NCBI RefSeq assembly: GCF_000801955.1
Contig: NZ_JSZO01000020.1
Span: 62,001-126,000 of the forward strand
From: Ralstonia sp. A12
GTDB taxonomy: Bacteria > Pseudomonadota > Gammaproteobacteria > Burkholderiales > Burkholderiaceae
Direction: 5' to 3'
DNA: 64,000 nucleotides
The translations under genes were made by a program, and so were the position numbers. The notes beneath the pieces are model-generated. The model saw nothing but the letters and a program-made list of their open reading frames with translations. It made no database searches and was not told the origin of the DNA. Every line of letters begins with the position of its first letter. Within the stretch, counting starts at the first letter, position 1. Positions 38,610 through 51,170 of the stretch are shown here, in pieces.

Positions 38610-39506
38610 ATGACCGACACCACCCAAGCCAGCGCAGGCGCCCGCTTCCGCCAGGCCCTGGTCGAAGAGTCGCCGCTGCAGGTCGTCGGCACCATCAATG
38701 CCAACCATGCCCTGCTGGCCAAACGTGCCGGCTATCGCGCGATCTACCTGTCGGGCGGCGGCGTGGCAGCGGGCTCGCTGGGCCTGCCGGACCTCGGCAT
38801 CTCGGGGCTGGATGACGTGTTGACCGACGTGCGCCGCATCACCGACGTGTGCGACGTGCCGCTGCTGGTGGACGTCGACACGGGCTTCGGCGCCTCTGCG
38901 TTCAACGTGGCCCGCACGACCAAGTCGCTCATCAAGTTTGGCGCCGCGGCCATGCATATCGAAGACCAGGTCGGCGCCAAGCGCTGCGGCCATCGCCCAA
39001 ACAAGGAGATCGTCTCGAAGGACGAGATGGTCGACCGCATCAAGGCCGCCGTTGACGCACGCACCGACGCCAACTTCGTCGTGATGGCCCGCACCGATGC
39101 GCTGGCCGTGGAAGGTTTTGACCGCGCCCTCGAACGCGCCGTGGCCTGCGTGGAAGCCGGCGCGGACACGATCTTTCCCGAGGCGATGACGGATCTGTCG
39201 ATGTATCGCAAGTTCGTCGATGCCGTGAAGGTGCCGGTACTCGCCAACATCACCGAATTCGGCCAGACACCGCTGTTCTCGCGCGAAGAACTGGCCTCGG
39301 TGGGCGTGTCGATGATCCTGTATCCGCTGTCGGCCTTCCGCGCGATGAACAAGGCGGCGGAGAACGTCTACGCCGCGATTCGCCGCGACGGCACGCAAAA
39401 GAACGTAGTCGACACCATGCAGACGCGCATGGAACTGTATGACAGCATTGGTTACCACGAGTACGAAGCCAAGCTGGACGCGCTGTTTGCGCAGAATCGG
39501 GGCTGA
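38610..39506 (+). CDS. prpB: Methylisocitrate lyase
   Basis: The 298-residue ICL-superfamily enzyme cleaves 2-methylisocitrate to pyruvate and succinate. The catalytic loop KRCGH is at residues 124-128 with Cys126, and VDVDTGFG near 87-94 provides Mg-binding acids. [11 protein letters not shown] near 215 is typical of PrpB rather than isocitrate lyase. GAGAGGAG precedes the start. It lies 31 bp after the CoA-ester lyase gene. prpC is not adjacent. Confidence 0.95.
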   Translation: MTDTTQASAGARFRQALVEESPLQVVGTINANHALLAKRAGYRAIYLSGGGVAAGSLGLPDLGISGLDDVLTDVRRITDVCDVPLLVDVDTGFGASAFNVARTTKSLIKFGAAAMHIEDQVGAKRCGHRPNKEIVSKDEMVDRIKAAVDARTDANFVVMARTDALAVEGFDRALERAVACVEAGADTIFPEAMTDLSMYRKFVDAVKVPVLANITEFGQTPLFSREELASVGVSMILYPLSAFRAMNKAAENVYAAIRRDGTQKNVVDTMQTRMELYDSIGYHEYEAKLDALFAQNRG

Positions 39507-39763
39507 GCATCGCAAATTTGACCTGATCCACACCACCACACAGATAAGGAGAACGGCCAGGACGAAGAAACGAGAGGTAAGCCGCCCAGAATCGGGCTGT
39601 AGTCGGCCGATACCCCCCGTTTGGACGAAGGCTTGCGTTGCCATGTAACAGAACGTTGGGCGCCGCGACCAAATCGGTCAAAATACCGGCCGGTGCGCGC
39701 AAAGCCCTGGCATTCCCGACCATGGCAACCGCCTCCCCACTCCGTCTTACCGAAGGAAACTCT

Positions 39764-40297
39764 ATGAACAAGTTCATCGTGGGCGCCTGCGCCGGCGTTT
39801 TTGCCCTGGCTGCGTCGCAATACGCTGCCGCACAGACCACCCCGGCCAAGCCGGCTGCCAAGAAGGCCGTGGCCAAGAAGAAGACCACCAAGAAGGCTGC
39901 CCCCGTGGCCGCAGTCAAGCCGGAAGGCGTGCAATGGAAGTGCGAACTGGGCAACGAGCTGTACATCGCGGGCGACATGACGCGCGACCAGATCATCAAG
40001 CTGCACTGGAAGGGCAAGAACTATGATCTGCCCCGCCAGCTGACCCACACCGGCGCCGACCGCTATTTCGACCAGAAGACCGGCTTCGACCTGGTGGTGA
40101 TCCCGGCCAAGGCCATGCTGTTCGACCGCAACGAAGGCCACCGCCTGGCCGACGAGTGCCAGACCGCCGACATGGCTGCTGGCGGCTCGGCCCCGACCCA
40201 AGGCGGTGCCCTGCGCGCGCCGGCCGGCCTGCCGCTGATGCTGCAAGACAATGCTGCCCCGGCATCGGCACCGGCCGCACAGCCTGCCAAGCAATAA
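39764..40297 (+). CDS. Exported protein with an MliC-like domain
   Basis: The 177-residue precursor has a signal peptide cleaved near residue 23 ([10 protein letters not shown]). A lysine-rich segment (about 27-47) precedes a compact domain at about residues 53-130. That domain has the layout of MliC lysozyme-inhibitor domains: [13 protein letters not shown] start, a [19 protein letters not shown] middle and a final Cys in RLADEC, the two cysteines likely forming a disulfide. A Pro/Ala-rich tail follows. The MliC assignment is a pattern judgement. It lies 36 bp before prpD, which is unexpected company. Confidence 0.7.
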   Translation: MNKFIVGACAGVFALAASQYAAAQTTPAKPAAKKAVAKKKTTKKAAPVAAVKPEGVQWKCELGNELYIAGDMTRDQIIKLHWKGKNYDLPRQLTHTGADRYFDQKTGFDLVVIPAKAMLFDRNEGHRLADECQTADMAAGGSAPTQGGALRAPAGLPLMLQDNAAPASAPAAQPAKQ

Positions 40298-40332
40298 GGC
40301 GCATTGACGCAAGAGGCCCACAGGAGCCGCCC

Positions 40333-41784
40333 ATGTCCGCACCGGTTGCGAACATCCGCCCGAAACCCGACAAGGTCATCGTCGATATCGTCGACTACGT
40401 GACCAAGTTCAAGGTCGACAGCAAGACCGCCTACGATACGGCGCGCCATTGCCTGCTGGACACCTTGGGCTGCGGGTTAGAGGCGTTGTCGTATCCGGCG
40501 TGTACCAAGCTCCTGGGGCCCATCGTGCCGGGAACCGTCGTGCCGAATGGCGCGAAGGTCCCAGGCACGCAATTCCAGCTCGATCCGGTGCAGGCGGCGT
40601 TCAGCATTGGCGCCATGATCCGCTGGCTGGATTTCAACGACACCTGGCTGGCGGCCGAATGGGGCCATCCGTCGGACAACCTCGGCGGCATCCTGGCCGT
40701 GGCGGACTGGTTGTCCCGCACGAACATCGCCGGCGGCAAGAAGCCGCTCGTGATGCGCGACGTGCTGACCGCGATGATCCGCGCCCACGAGATCCAGGGC
40801 TGCATCGCGCTCGAAAACGCATTCAACAAGGTGGGGCTGGACCACGTCGTGCTGGTCAAGGTCGCCACCACCGCGGTGGTCGGGCAACTGCTCGGGCTGT
40901 CGCGCGACGAAATCATCAATGCTGTGTCGCTGGCGTGGGTCGATGGCCAGGCACTGCGCGCCTACCGTCATGCGCCGAATACCGGCAGCCGTAAGTCGTG
41001 GGCCGCAGGCGATGCGACCAGCCGCGGCGTGCGCCTGGCGCTGATGGCCAAGACCGGCGAGATGGGCTACCCCTCTGCCCTCACCGCCAAGGGCTGGGGC
41101 TTCTACGATGCGTCCTTCAAGGGCCAGCCATTCAAGTTCCAGCGCAAGTACGGCACGTACGTGATGGAAAACGTGCTGTTCAAGATCAGCTTCCCGGCCG
41201 AGTTCCATGCGCAGACCGCCGCTGAAGCGGCCATGACACTGCACAAGGCACTTGCAAAGGCTGGTAAGGCTATCGACGACATTGAAATGATCACGATCCG
41301 CACGCACGAAGCGGCGATCCGCATCATCGACAAGCAAGGCCCGCTGAACAACCCGGCGGACCGCGACCACTGCATCCAATACATGGTCGCCGTACCGCTC
41401 ATCTTCGGCCGGCTGACGGCTGAGGACTACGAAGACACCGTCGCCCGCGACCCGCGCATCGATACACTGCGCAAGAAGATCGTCTGCGTGGAAGACAAGC
41501 AGTTCACCCGGGATTACCACGACCCCGAGAAGCGCTCGATCGCCAATGCGATCACCGTCCAGTTCAAGGGTGGCAAGGCTCTTAAGGAAGTCGTGGTCGA
41601 ATACCCGATTGGCCACAAGCGGCGGCGCAAGGAAGGCATGCCGCTCTTGGTCGAGAAGTTCAGGACCAACCTGGCCCGCCGTTTTCCGGCCAGGCAGCAG
41701 GACGCGATCCTGACGGCATCGCTGAACCAGAAGACGCTGGAAGCGATGCCAGTCAATGCGTATGTCGATTTGTACGTGATTTGA
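40333..41784 (+). CDS. prpD: 2-methylcitrate dehydratase
   Basis: The 483-residue MmgE/PrpD-family enzyme dehydrates 2-methylcitrate to cis-aconitate-type product in propionate breakdown. The family pattern includes [20 protein letters not shown] near residue 97 and [11 protein letters not shown] in the N-terminal half, and [17 protein letters not shown] near 420. The length is normal. ATG 40333 has AGGAG upstream. acnA follows after 78 bp, giving the lyase-prpB-(MliC-like)-prpD-acnA run. Confidence 0.93.
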   Translation: MSAPVANIRPKPDKVIVDIVDYVTKFKVDSKTAYDTARHCLLDTLGCGLEALSYPACTKLLGPIVPGTVVPNGAKVPGTQFQLDPVQAAFSIGAMIRWLDFNDTWLAAEWGHPSDNLGGILAVADWLSRTNIAGGKKPLVMRDVLTAMIRAHEIQGCIALENAFNKVGLDHVVLVKVATTAVVGQLLGLSRDEIINAVSLAWVDGQALRAYRHAPNTGSRKSWAAGDATSRGVRLALMAKTGEMGYPSALTAKGWGFYDASFKGQPFKFQRKYGTYVMENVLFKISFPAEFHAQTAAEAAMTLHKALAKAGKAIDDIEMITIRTHEAAIRIIDKQGPLNNPADRDHCIQYMVAVPLIFGRLTAEDYEDTVARDPRIDTLRKKIVCVEDKQFTRDYHDPEKRSIANAITVQFKGGKALKEVVVEYPIGHKRRRKEGMPLLVEKFRTNLARRFPARQQDAILTASLNQKTLEAMPVNAYVDLYVI

Positions 41785-41862
41785 GTTTGATTTTGTCGAC
41801 TTGATGTATCTGCAAAGGGCGCTCCGGTGCCCTGCGCAATCCTTAAGCCTTGGAGTCATGCC

Positions 41863-44568
<2,706 letters not shown>

Positions 44569-44591
44569 GTCAACACTGCGCTGCAGATCGG

Positions 44592-44619
44592 AAGCCGGCT
44601 CTTCGGAGCCGGCTTTTTT
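44592..44619 (+). terminator. Terminator after acnA
   Basis: A perfect 10-bp stem AAGCCGGCTC (44592-44601) / GAGCCGGCTT (44606-44615) with a TTCG tetraloop is followed by TTTT. The IS target duplication begins inside the T-run. Confidence 0.93.
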
Positions 44620-44623
44620 ATTG
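44616..44623. repeat. Left target-site duplication of the IS
   Basis: TTTTATTG, identical to 45455-45462 on the other side of the element. Confidence 0.93.
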
Positions 44624-45454
44624 GGTAATGCCTAACGAATCTGGACCAGAATAGGTTCGATTTCAGACTGGGGTGTTGCCCGCAAGAGCTTGAGCAGCAA
44701 GGGTTTCAGGTCTTGATCTCGGTGGTTAAAGCGCCAGCAAACTTCCCCCAAGTAAAGGTGGAAGTGTTTGCGAGGCACTCCACGGTAAGGATAGAGCCAA
44801 TTCTTGGCGTAGCTCCAGAAGCCCTCAATGCCGTTGATATGGTCCCGGCCGACGGGCCTGCCTTTCTCCTTGCGCACCACCACATGGTCACCTCGTAGCC
44901 GCAGGGTGGCATAGGCCTGCCACGCATCGGTGTAGTACAGCGAGCCCTCTCGGGTGTGGCCTGGATCTGCTCCATGATGGCCGCCTGGTCGTGCTGGGCA
45001 ATCGGTGCGGCCTTTACTTCGCCGTTGCGTTTGACGATGCCGAAGACCACGACTTTGCCCGCAGCTCCCCAACCCCGCTTGCCGTGCCGAGCCCCGCCAA
45101 ACGTCGTTTCGTCGCATTCTAGGGCTCCCGCGAACGGCTCGCGCAACTGCTCTTGCTGGGCCATGCACGCCCGAATCAGCCGATAAAAGCGTTCGATTGC
45201 GGGGCGGCTGGCCGTGCGGCCAAAGCGCTGTCGATACACCGGCACGCCCCAGACGAATCGCTGTAGCAGTTCATGTTTGACCCGCACTGACAGGCGACTG
45301 GCATCCCACGCGCTACGCCAGCGATACCGGTGTCCGCAGCGCCGGCATTTGCGCCTGCCATCACCAAGCTGGTATGCCCTCGTGTAGCCACACTCAGGAC
45401 ATCTTTTCATCGCCAAATCCTCGCAGATTTGGTCCAGCTTGGTTAGGCATTACC
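44624..45454 (-). mobile_element. IS1595-family insertion sequence, 831 bp
   Basis: Terminal inverted repeats start GGTAATGCCTAAC at both ends and match at 24 of the first 27 positions. The element is flanked by a perfect 8-bp direct repeat TTTTATTG (44616-44623 and 45455-45462), the duplication length known for the IS1595 family. A single transposase frame fills it on the minus strand and carries a frameshift. Insertion took place in the T-run of the acnA terminator. Confidence 0.93.
44632..45410 (-). pseudogene. IS1595-family transposase, frameshifted
   Basis: The N-terminal frame (from ATG 45410, AGGA upstream) encodes a zinc ribbon with two Cys pairs (CPECG and CRRCG) and the first catalytic Asp in ECDETTFGG. 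Near 44950-44965 the frame is lost; the continuation one base shifted carries the second Asp in YYTDAWQAY and the Glu region NGIEGFWSYAKN, ending at 44632 inside the left repeat. Joined, the two parts make about 260 residues of a complete DDE transposase. The family does not normally use frameshifting, so loss of one base and inactivation is the likely reading; a sequencing error is possible. Confidence 0.85.
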
Positions 45455-45462
45455 TTTTATTG
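45455..45462. repeat. Right target-site duplication of the IS
   Basis: TTTTATTG, identical to 44616-44623. Confidence 0.93.
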
Positions 45463-45601
45463 CCGGCCAAATCAAACAAGGTGACGATGTACCAATCCGA
45501 ACGCGGGCTTTGGTAGAGTGTGCCGAATAGGCCGCGTGACGGAATCGTCCTCCACTACCCGGCTCTCGCCCGATCGTTTCATCCGCAGGAGCTTCGCACC
45601 C

Positions 45602-45895
45602 ATGGCCAAAGTGGTCCTCGCCCTACTCGTCGTGGCGGCCGCCGTGTTCTACATCCTGTTCAAGGCGCCGCAGACCGATGCCCAGGCACCGACTGCCGCC
45701 GCAGCAACGTCACCTGCCGTGACAGCCGCGCCCGCGCCCGTGCCACAGCCCCCGCCGATGGAAGCACCCGCTTCTGCTGTGGCGCCCGCCGCCTCTGCAA
45801 GCGCGCCAGCAGCATCGGAGCCGGTCGCCGCATCTGCCCCGGCTTCTGCCCATGACGTGGTCGCCGAAGCATCGGCACCCGCCGCCAAGCCTTAG
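45602..45895 (+). CDS. Membrane-anchored Ala/Pro-rich protein
   Basis: The 97-residue protein begins MAKVVLALLVVAAAVFYILF, one N-terminal membrane helix (about 3-20). The remainder is a low-complexity Ala/Pro/Ser chain with repeated ASAPAAS units. Codon use is that of the neighbours. It is probably a small envelope protein; no family recognised. A long in-frame extension upstream to 45518 has no ribosome site and is left out. Confidence 0.65.
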   Translation: MAKVVLALLVVAAAVFYILFKAPQTDAQAPTAAAATSPAVTAAPAPVPQPPPMEAPASAVAPAASASAPAASEPVAASAPASAHDVVAEASAPAAKP

Positions 45896-45978
45896 GGGTT
45901 TCGCCGAGAAAGCATCACGCAGCAGCGACCAAGGGTAAAATAACGCCCCTTCTTTCCAATCGACCGGTACGGCACAGC

Positions 45979-47190
45979 ATGGCAGGATTCCGCTCCAAGG
46001 CCCCCCAACGTCTTTCCCCCGATGCCGAACGGCTTGTAGCCGATGCATTGGCGCTCGATGCGTCAGGCAGCCGCATCGAAGACGTCTACTGGGAACAACG
46101 GCTGTCCGAACGTCTCTCCCGGCTGCTCAAGAACGGCAGCCAGACCGCGCTCGACGCCGCGCTCGACCACCTCTTCAAGCACAACGAGGAAGCCTCCGAC
46201 GTACTGGCCGAACAGGCCGAGACGCTGGCCGAATCGGCGGTGCTCACGTCGGGTGGCGTTGAATACGATGCGCTGCTGATTGCGGCGCCCATCCTCGCGC
46301 ACACGCGCTACATGATCCCGTCGGGCGCGATCAAGCCCGAGCTGGCGCAGACGCTGCAGGTGCACCTGCAGGCGCACGTGATGGCGTCCAGCGCTCGCGT
46401 GGCACTCGCGCCGTACCTGTACAGCATCGACCAGCTCCCGCGCACGCATTCCGACACCTTCGCTCTCACGCACAAGCTGGCGGCGCATGCGCTGTCCGGT
46501 CAGCCGCCCAAGGTCGACCTGCGCGACATGCCCGAAACGGCGCCTATCTTGGCCGATCCGCGCTACCTGGTGGCCATCGTCGTGGCCCAGCACGGCCAGC
46601 CGCTGTTCCGCTGGCAGGAAGACGCCAAGGAGCACCACGCCGAGCGCACCACCTGCCTGGAGCAATGGCGCGAGCAGGTCACGCCGACCATCTCCACGCT
46701 GATGCCGGGCTGCGAGTTCGATCTGCTGCTGCCGGATGCCTTCTTCCTGTCCTGCCGCGAGTCCGACAAGCAGATCCGCCCGCTGACTGTGCGTGCCGCA
46801 GTCAATTACCTGCAAGGCGCGCTGGATCTGCCGGCCAACCGTTTCAGCGCCATCATCGGCGCATTCGGCGAAGAGCAGATTGAGGAATACCGCGTGGCCT
46901 TTACCGTGCGCGGCGAGAAAGAGCTGATCTACGGCATCGTCTGGCCCGTCTACGGCCGCGACGGCGGCGCCACGGATGTCGCCGCCGAGGGCGAACCCGG
47001 CAGCCCGCTGGAGCAGATCTGCGACGAGTTGCGCGCCTGCGGAATTGAAGACATCTTCCGCCACGGCCAGCTCTTCGAGCCGGAGTACTGCGAAGACTGC
47101 GGCGCCCCGCTCTATGCGGATCGCTCCGCCGAGATCGTGCATGCCGAAATGCCCGAAGACGCGCCGACGCAGCAACCGCTGTTCCACTGA
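45979..47190 (+). CDS. DUF2863 family protein
   Basis: The 403-residue cytoplasmic protein matches the DUF2863 family, found mainly in Burkholderiales; function unknown. It begins MAGFRSKAPQRLSPDAERLV and has a helical first half. A C-terminal CEDCGAPLY stretch near residue 375 resembles half of a zinc site. A terminator follows 19 bp after the stop. The family label is from recall of the sequence pattern. Confidence 0.75.
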   Translation: MAGFRSKAPQRLSPDAERLVADALALDASGSRIEDVYWEQRLSERLSRLLKNGSQTALDAALDHLFKHNEEASDVLAEQAETLAESAVLTSGGVEYDALLIAAPILAHTRYMIPSGAIKPELAQTLQVHLQAHVMASSARVALAPYLYSIDQLPRTHSDTFALTHKLAAHALSGQPPKVDLRDMPETAPILADPRYLVAIVVAQHGQPLFRWQEDAKEHHAERTTCLEQWREQVTPTISTLMPGCEFDLLLPDAFFLSCRESDKQIRPLTVRAAVNYLQGALDLPANRFSAIIGAFGEEQIEEYRVAFTVRGEKELIYGIVWPVYGRDGGATDVAAEGEPGSPLEQICDELRACGIEDIFRHGQLFEPEYCEDCGAPLYADRSAEIVHAEMPEDAPTQQPLFH

Positions 47191-47209
47191 TGCGCCCCTG
47201 CAAGTGATC

Positions 47210-47235
47210 AAGCCACCTTCGGGTGGCTTTTTTAT
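47210..47235 (+). terminator. Terminator after the DUF2863 gene
   Basis: An 8-bp stem AAGCCACC (47210-47217) / GGTGGCTT (47222-47229) with a TTCG loop is followed by TTTTAT. Confidence 0.92.
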
Positions 47236-47352
47236 TGCTGCAGCGTCGTTCATATTGATTGTTGGTTTGCGTCGCACGCGTCCAGTCGGCCTACGGCACA
47301 ATGACGCTCTCTCGCCACATGGCATCACCGCCCGAACTCCAGGAGCCCTCCG

Positions 47353-48939
47353 ATGACAACCCGCCCCCTGCTTCGCGCCTTGATCCGCAACCTCGCCGCT
47401 TGCGCGCTGGTTGCGACTGCCGCGGTGCCGTTGGCCGCGCAAGCCGACGACCTGCGCATCGGCCTGTCCGCCGACGTCACGTCGATGGACCCGCAATGGA
47501 ACAACGCCGGCCCCAACAACGCCATGGCGCTGCACGTCTTCGAGTCGCTAGTCTTCCTCGATAAGAACGGCCGCTACACGCCGGGCTTGGCCACGTCATG
47601 GAAGGCCATCGACGCCAACACGTGGGAAATCAAGCTGCGCCCGAACGTGAAATGGAGCGACGGCACGCCCTTCACCGGCGAAGACGCGAAAGCGTCCATC
47701 GAGCGCCCGGCACGCCTGACCAACAGCCCGGGCCCGTTCACGAGCTACACCAAGTCGATCACCGAAGTGCAGATCGTTGATCCGCTCACGGTGCGGCTGA
47801 AGGTGTCGATTCCGAACTACGCGAGCATCCCGAACGACCTGAACAGCCTGCCGATCATCCCCAAGAAGGTCGCAGACGCGTCACAGGCGGATTTCGATGC
47901 CGGCCGCGCCATGATCGGCACGGGCCCGTTCGTGTTTGACCACTTCACGCGCGGGCAGGAGATCGTGCTGAAGAAGAACCCGAACTACTGGGGCCATGTG
48001 CCGCAGTGGGACAAGGTGACTTTCAAAATCATCACCGACAACGCGGCACGCACAGCCGCCCTGCTCTCTGGCGATGTCGATGTCGTGGAAGCGGTGCCCG
48101 CCGCCGATGTGCCGCGCATCAAGCAGAACCCGAAGTTCCACCTGGAGCAGCAGGTGTCGTGGCGCACGATCTTCTGGCAGATGGATCAGAGCCGCGATGT
48201 GTCGCCGTTCATCACGGACAAGGCTGGCAAGCCGCTCGCCAAGAATCCGTTCAAGGACCACCGCGTGCGTGAAGCCGTGGCGCTCGCCATCAATCGCGAT
48301 GCGATCGTCTCGCGCGTGCTCGAGGGCCAGGGCGTGGTGGCATCGAGCATCGTGTCGCCGCAAATCTTCGGGCACCCTGGCGGCAAGCCGATTCCGTACG
48401 ACGCAGAGCGCGCGAAGAAACTGCTGGCCGAGGCAGGTTATCCGAACGGTTTCGGGCTCACGCTGCATGCCACCAACAACCGCTATCTAAACGATGCGCA
48501 GGTTGCGCAAACCACCGCGCAGTTGCTCACGCGCGTTGGCATTCAGACCAAGGTGGAAACACTGCCGGTGGCGGCGTACTTCACACGTGCGCGCCAGGGC
48601 GAGTTCTCGTTCATGATGCTGGGCTGGGGCTCGGTGGCGGCAGATGTGGCACTGCGCAGCATTCTTGGCACGCCAAATGCGCAGACCGGCTACGGCACCT
48701 GGAACTGGGGCCGCTACAGCAATCCGGAGCTGGACAAGCTGGTGCAGACGTCACTCTCAACAGTATCGAGCGAACAAGCCCACGAGCAGGCCGCCAAGAC
48801 CGCAGCACGCTTTGCGCAGACCGACTACGCGATCATCCCGTCGCACCATCAGCTCGCTACGTGGGCCATGCGCAAGGGTATCCGCTACGAGGCGCGCACC
48901 GACGAATGGTCGCTTGCATGGTTGTTCACCAAGCAATGA
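47353..48939 (+). CDS. Oligopeptide-type ABC transporter substrate-binding protein
   Basis: The 528-residue periplasmic protein has a signal peptide cleaved near residue 32 (AAQA/DD) and the SBP family 5 layout: DLRIGLSADVTSMDPQWNN start, FLDKNGRYTPGLATSWKAID near 75, KLRPNVKWSDGTPFTGEDA near 98 and MIGTGPFVFDHFTRGQEIVLKKNPNYWG near 180-207. It would deliver a peptide or similar ligand to an ABC importer. No permease or ATPase genes are adjacent, so its partner system is elsewhere. AGGAG precedes the start. Confidence 0.92.
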   Translation: MTTRPLLRALIRNLAACALVATAAVPLAAQADDLRIGLSADVTSMDPQWNNAGPNNAMALHVFESLVFLDKNGRYTPGLATSWKAIDANTWEIKLRPNVKWSDGTPFTGEDAKASIERPARLTNSPGPFTSYTKSITEVQIVDPLTVRLKVSIPNYASIPNDLNSLPIIPKKVADASQADFDAGRAMIGTGPFVFDHFTRGQEIVLKKNPNYWGHVPQWDKVTFKIITDNAARTAALLSGDVDVVEAVPAADVPRIKQNPKFHLEQQVSWRTIFWQMDQSRDVSPFITDKAGKPLAKNPFKDHRVREAVALAINRDAIVSRVLEGQGVVASSIVSPQIFGHPGGKPIPYDAERAKKLLAEAGYPNGFGLTLHATNNRYLNDAQVAQTTAQLLTRVGIQTKVETLPVAAYFTRARQGEFSFMMLGWGSVAADVALRSILGTPNAQTGYGTWNWGRYSNPELDKLVQTSLSTVSSEQAHEQAAKTAARFAQTDYAIIPSHHQLATWAMRKGIRYEARTDEWSLAWLFTKQ

Positions 48940-49097
48940 TGATCACTTGGTAACCAACACCGTGCCGTAACGCGCTGTTACAGCAAAATCGCTTGATGTG
49001 CCGCATTGGGGACGCATTGGGGTAACTAGCAGGAACTTTCAGCGCGAGCTTTCCTCTATCATGGCGATTTCCACGCCGACACCCTGTAACACTCGTG

Positions 49098-49931
49098 ATG
49101 TTGCGACCCAAACTACTCTGTCTCGGCGTCGTCGCTTTGCTGGCCGCCTGCTCTAACTTGCAGACTGAACCGACCGATGCGTCGGCCCAGGCCACCAACG
49201 CCACGCCGAGCGCTCAAGCCGCGCAAACCAAGCCGGCCACGCAGCCCGTACCGACCACGCCGCCCATCGTCTTCGGCTCGACCGACGCCAGCGGCAATAC
49301 CACGGTCAACCTGCCGTCCAAGGACAAGATGAGCTTGTCCGAGTACCGCGCGCAAACCCGTGACCGCCTGATCCAATCGGAAGGTGCCCGCCCCGACGTG
49401 GCCGACTGCGCCGCGCATGCGAGCTGGATCATCCCGCGCTCGACCAACTTCGATCAGTTCCGCCTGCCGACCGGCGCGCTGTCCAATGACCAGGCCAAGG
49501 TCGAGCCGTGGGACTCGCGCTTCTCCTCCAGCAAGCAAGGCGCGGTCAAAGTTTCGAGCGTCGTCAGCTTCAATGCCGCCGTGCACAAGCGCGGCACGGG
49601 CAATGACCAGTGGGAGCCGGTGCGCGTGCGCTGCGGTTATGACGAAGGGATGATGCTGGCGTACGAGTTGCTCAACGCCAACGGCGAGCCCTTCGCCGCG
49701 CCGGCCGCCGCACCGTCGTCAACGGCAACTCGAACCCACTGCCGTCGCGGTCATCGTTGCACGACCTCGGCAGTGCACGGCAAGAGCACTGCCAAGGGCA
49801 AGGCCTCGACGAAGTCCACGGGCAAGTCCGCCAAGGGCGGCGGCACGGCCAAGACCAAATCGACTTCGACCGGCAAATCCACTGCCAAGTCGACGGCCAA
49901 GAAGACGACGAAAAAGTCGACCGGCCAGTAA
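49098..49931 (+). CDS. Lipoprotein with Lys/Ser/Thr-rich tail
   Basis: The 277-residue precursor has a lipoprotein signal with lipobox LLAAC (Cys about residue 18). A globular part (about 70-195) contains ADCAAHASWIIPRSTNFDQF and EPVRVRCGYDEGMMLAYELL, with two Cys that may pair. It resembles a family in Burkholderiaceae sometimes labelled BspC-like, a recollection I cannot verify. The last 50 residues are Lys/Ser/Thr repeats (STAKGKASTKSTGK). Between about 49710 and 49775 third-position GC falls sharply in this frame and is high in another, hinting at two compensating frameshifts. Confidence 0.75.
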   Translation: MLRPKLLCLGVVALLAACSNLQTEPTDASAQATNATPSAQAAQTKPATQPVPTTPPIVFGSTDASGNTTVNLPSKDKMSLSEYRAQTRDRLIQSEGARPDVADCAAHASWIIPRSTNFDQFRLPTGALSNDQAKVEPWDSRFSSSKQGAVKVSSVVSFNAAVHKRGTGNDQWEPVRVRCGYDEGMMLAYELLNANGEPFAAPAAAPSSTATRTHCRRGHRCTTSAVHGKSTAKGKASTKSTGKSAKGGGTAKTKSTSTGKSTAKSTAKKTTKKSTGQ

Positions 49932-50010
49932 AGACAAACGCGCCGCCAGATCTCTGGAGGCGCGTTGTCGTTTAGGCTTCGGTTGACGGCTTTGGCGCCA
50001 TCAGTCTCAA

Positions 50011-51156
50011 TCAGCCGAGATACTCCAGGATCGCCTGCAGCATGGCCGCACCCAATGCGGCGCTGCGGGCGCCGTCCCAACCCACGCGTGCGTCGGGCAG
50101 ATCGGCGTTGTCCTTGAACGGCATTTCCAGCGTCAACGACAGGCAGCCATAGGTGTGGCCGATGTACTTCGAAGCGAGCTTGAGCGCGTCTTCGTTGTAC
50201 TTGCTGGCCTCGTAGCCGTATTGCGTCTGGAAGTCCGGCGATGCGCGCAAGAAAGCCGCGACAAAGCGGTCCTGATCGGCACGCTGCACATCGGTAAAGC
50301 CCGGCAACATCTCGCTGCCTGCCACGAACACGTAGGGCAGCGCTTCATCGCCGTGGATGTCGAAGAACAGGTCGACGCCGGTCTGCTCGATGGCCTGGCG
50401 CACGCACAGCACTTCGGGGCTACGCTGGGCGTCGGGCTCCATCCATTCACGGTTCAAGTTGGCGCCGGCGGCGTTGGTGCGCAAGTTGCCCAGAGAGGAG
50501 CCGTCCGGGTTCATGTTCGGGACGATGTGGAAGACGGCGCGCTCAGCCAGCACGCGGCCGATCGGGTCTCCGCCCCACACACCTTGACGCGTCAAGCGGG
50601 CGAGCAAGCCTTCGACAAACCACTCGGCCATCGTCTCGCCCGGATGCTGGCGCGCGATGATCCACACGTTCTTCTTGCCGGGGCCGGGTTCGCCAACGGT
50701 GATGCTCGTCATGTCGCGGCCCTGCACCGTGCTGCCAAGGCGCTGCGTGCGCACACCGGGCTTCGTTTGCGCGGCGGCCACGAGCGACAGGTGGCGCTCA
50801 TCTGAGTACGGCTCGAAATACGCAAACCAGATGCTGTCGTGCTCGGGCGTCAGCTCGATGGTCATGGTCTTGCCGTCATAGCGCGTCGGCACGCGGAACC
50901 AGTGCTCGCGGTCGTACGAGGCAACCGCGTGGTAGTCCTTCCAGCCGGCGGCGTACGTGCACTCGCCTGCGTTTTCCAGGGCGAGTTTGCACGCTTGGCC
51001 CTGCACGCCTTGCAGGCGGAAGTGGAACCACTGCGTGAAATCAGCATGCGAATCGCGGCGGATACGCAGGCGGATGGCATCCGCGCGCGCGGCGTCGACA
51101 ATCTCGATGGCGCCGCTGTCGAATGTGCTGGAGATGGTCGGTTGGGTAGCAGTCAT
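50011..51156 (-). CDS. M14-family zinc carboxypeptidase (cytosolic CCP-like)
   Basis: The 381-residue protein has an N-terminal beta domain (about 1-120) and an M14 catalytic domain. Zinc ligands are His and Glu in IARQHPGETMAEWF near residue 170 and His in LFFDIHGDEALPY near 265; the catalytic Glu is in SLTLEMPFKDNA near 345. The layout matches bacterial cytosolic carboxypeptidases related to tubulin deglutamylases; the substrate in bacteria is unknown. No signal peptide. ATG 51156 has AGGA upstream; ATG 51171 touches the yaaA stop. Confidence 0.88.
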   Translation of the reverse strand: MTATQPTISSTFDSGAIEIVDAARADAIRLRIRRDSHADFTQWFHFRLQGVQGQACKLALENAGECTYAAGWKDYHAVASYDREHWFRVPTRYDGKTMTIELTPEHDSIWFAYFEPYSDERHLSLVAAAQTKPGVRTQRLGSTVQGRDMTSITVGEPGPGKKNVWIIARQHPGETMAEWFVEGLLARLTRQGVWGGDPIGRVLAERAVFHIVPNMNPDGSSLGNLRTNAAGANLNREWMEPDAQRSPEVLCVRQAIEQTGVDLFFDIHGDEALPYVFVAGSEMLPGFTDVQRADQDRFVAAFLRASPDFQTQYGYEASKYNEDALKLASKYIGHTYGCLSLTLEMPFKDNADLPDARVGWDGARSAALGAAMLQAILEYLG

Positions 51157-51170
51157 GTCGAATCCTGTCA

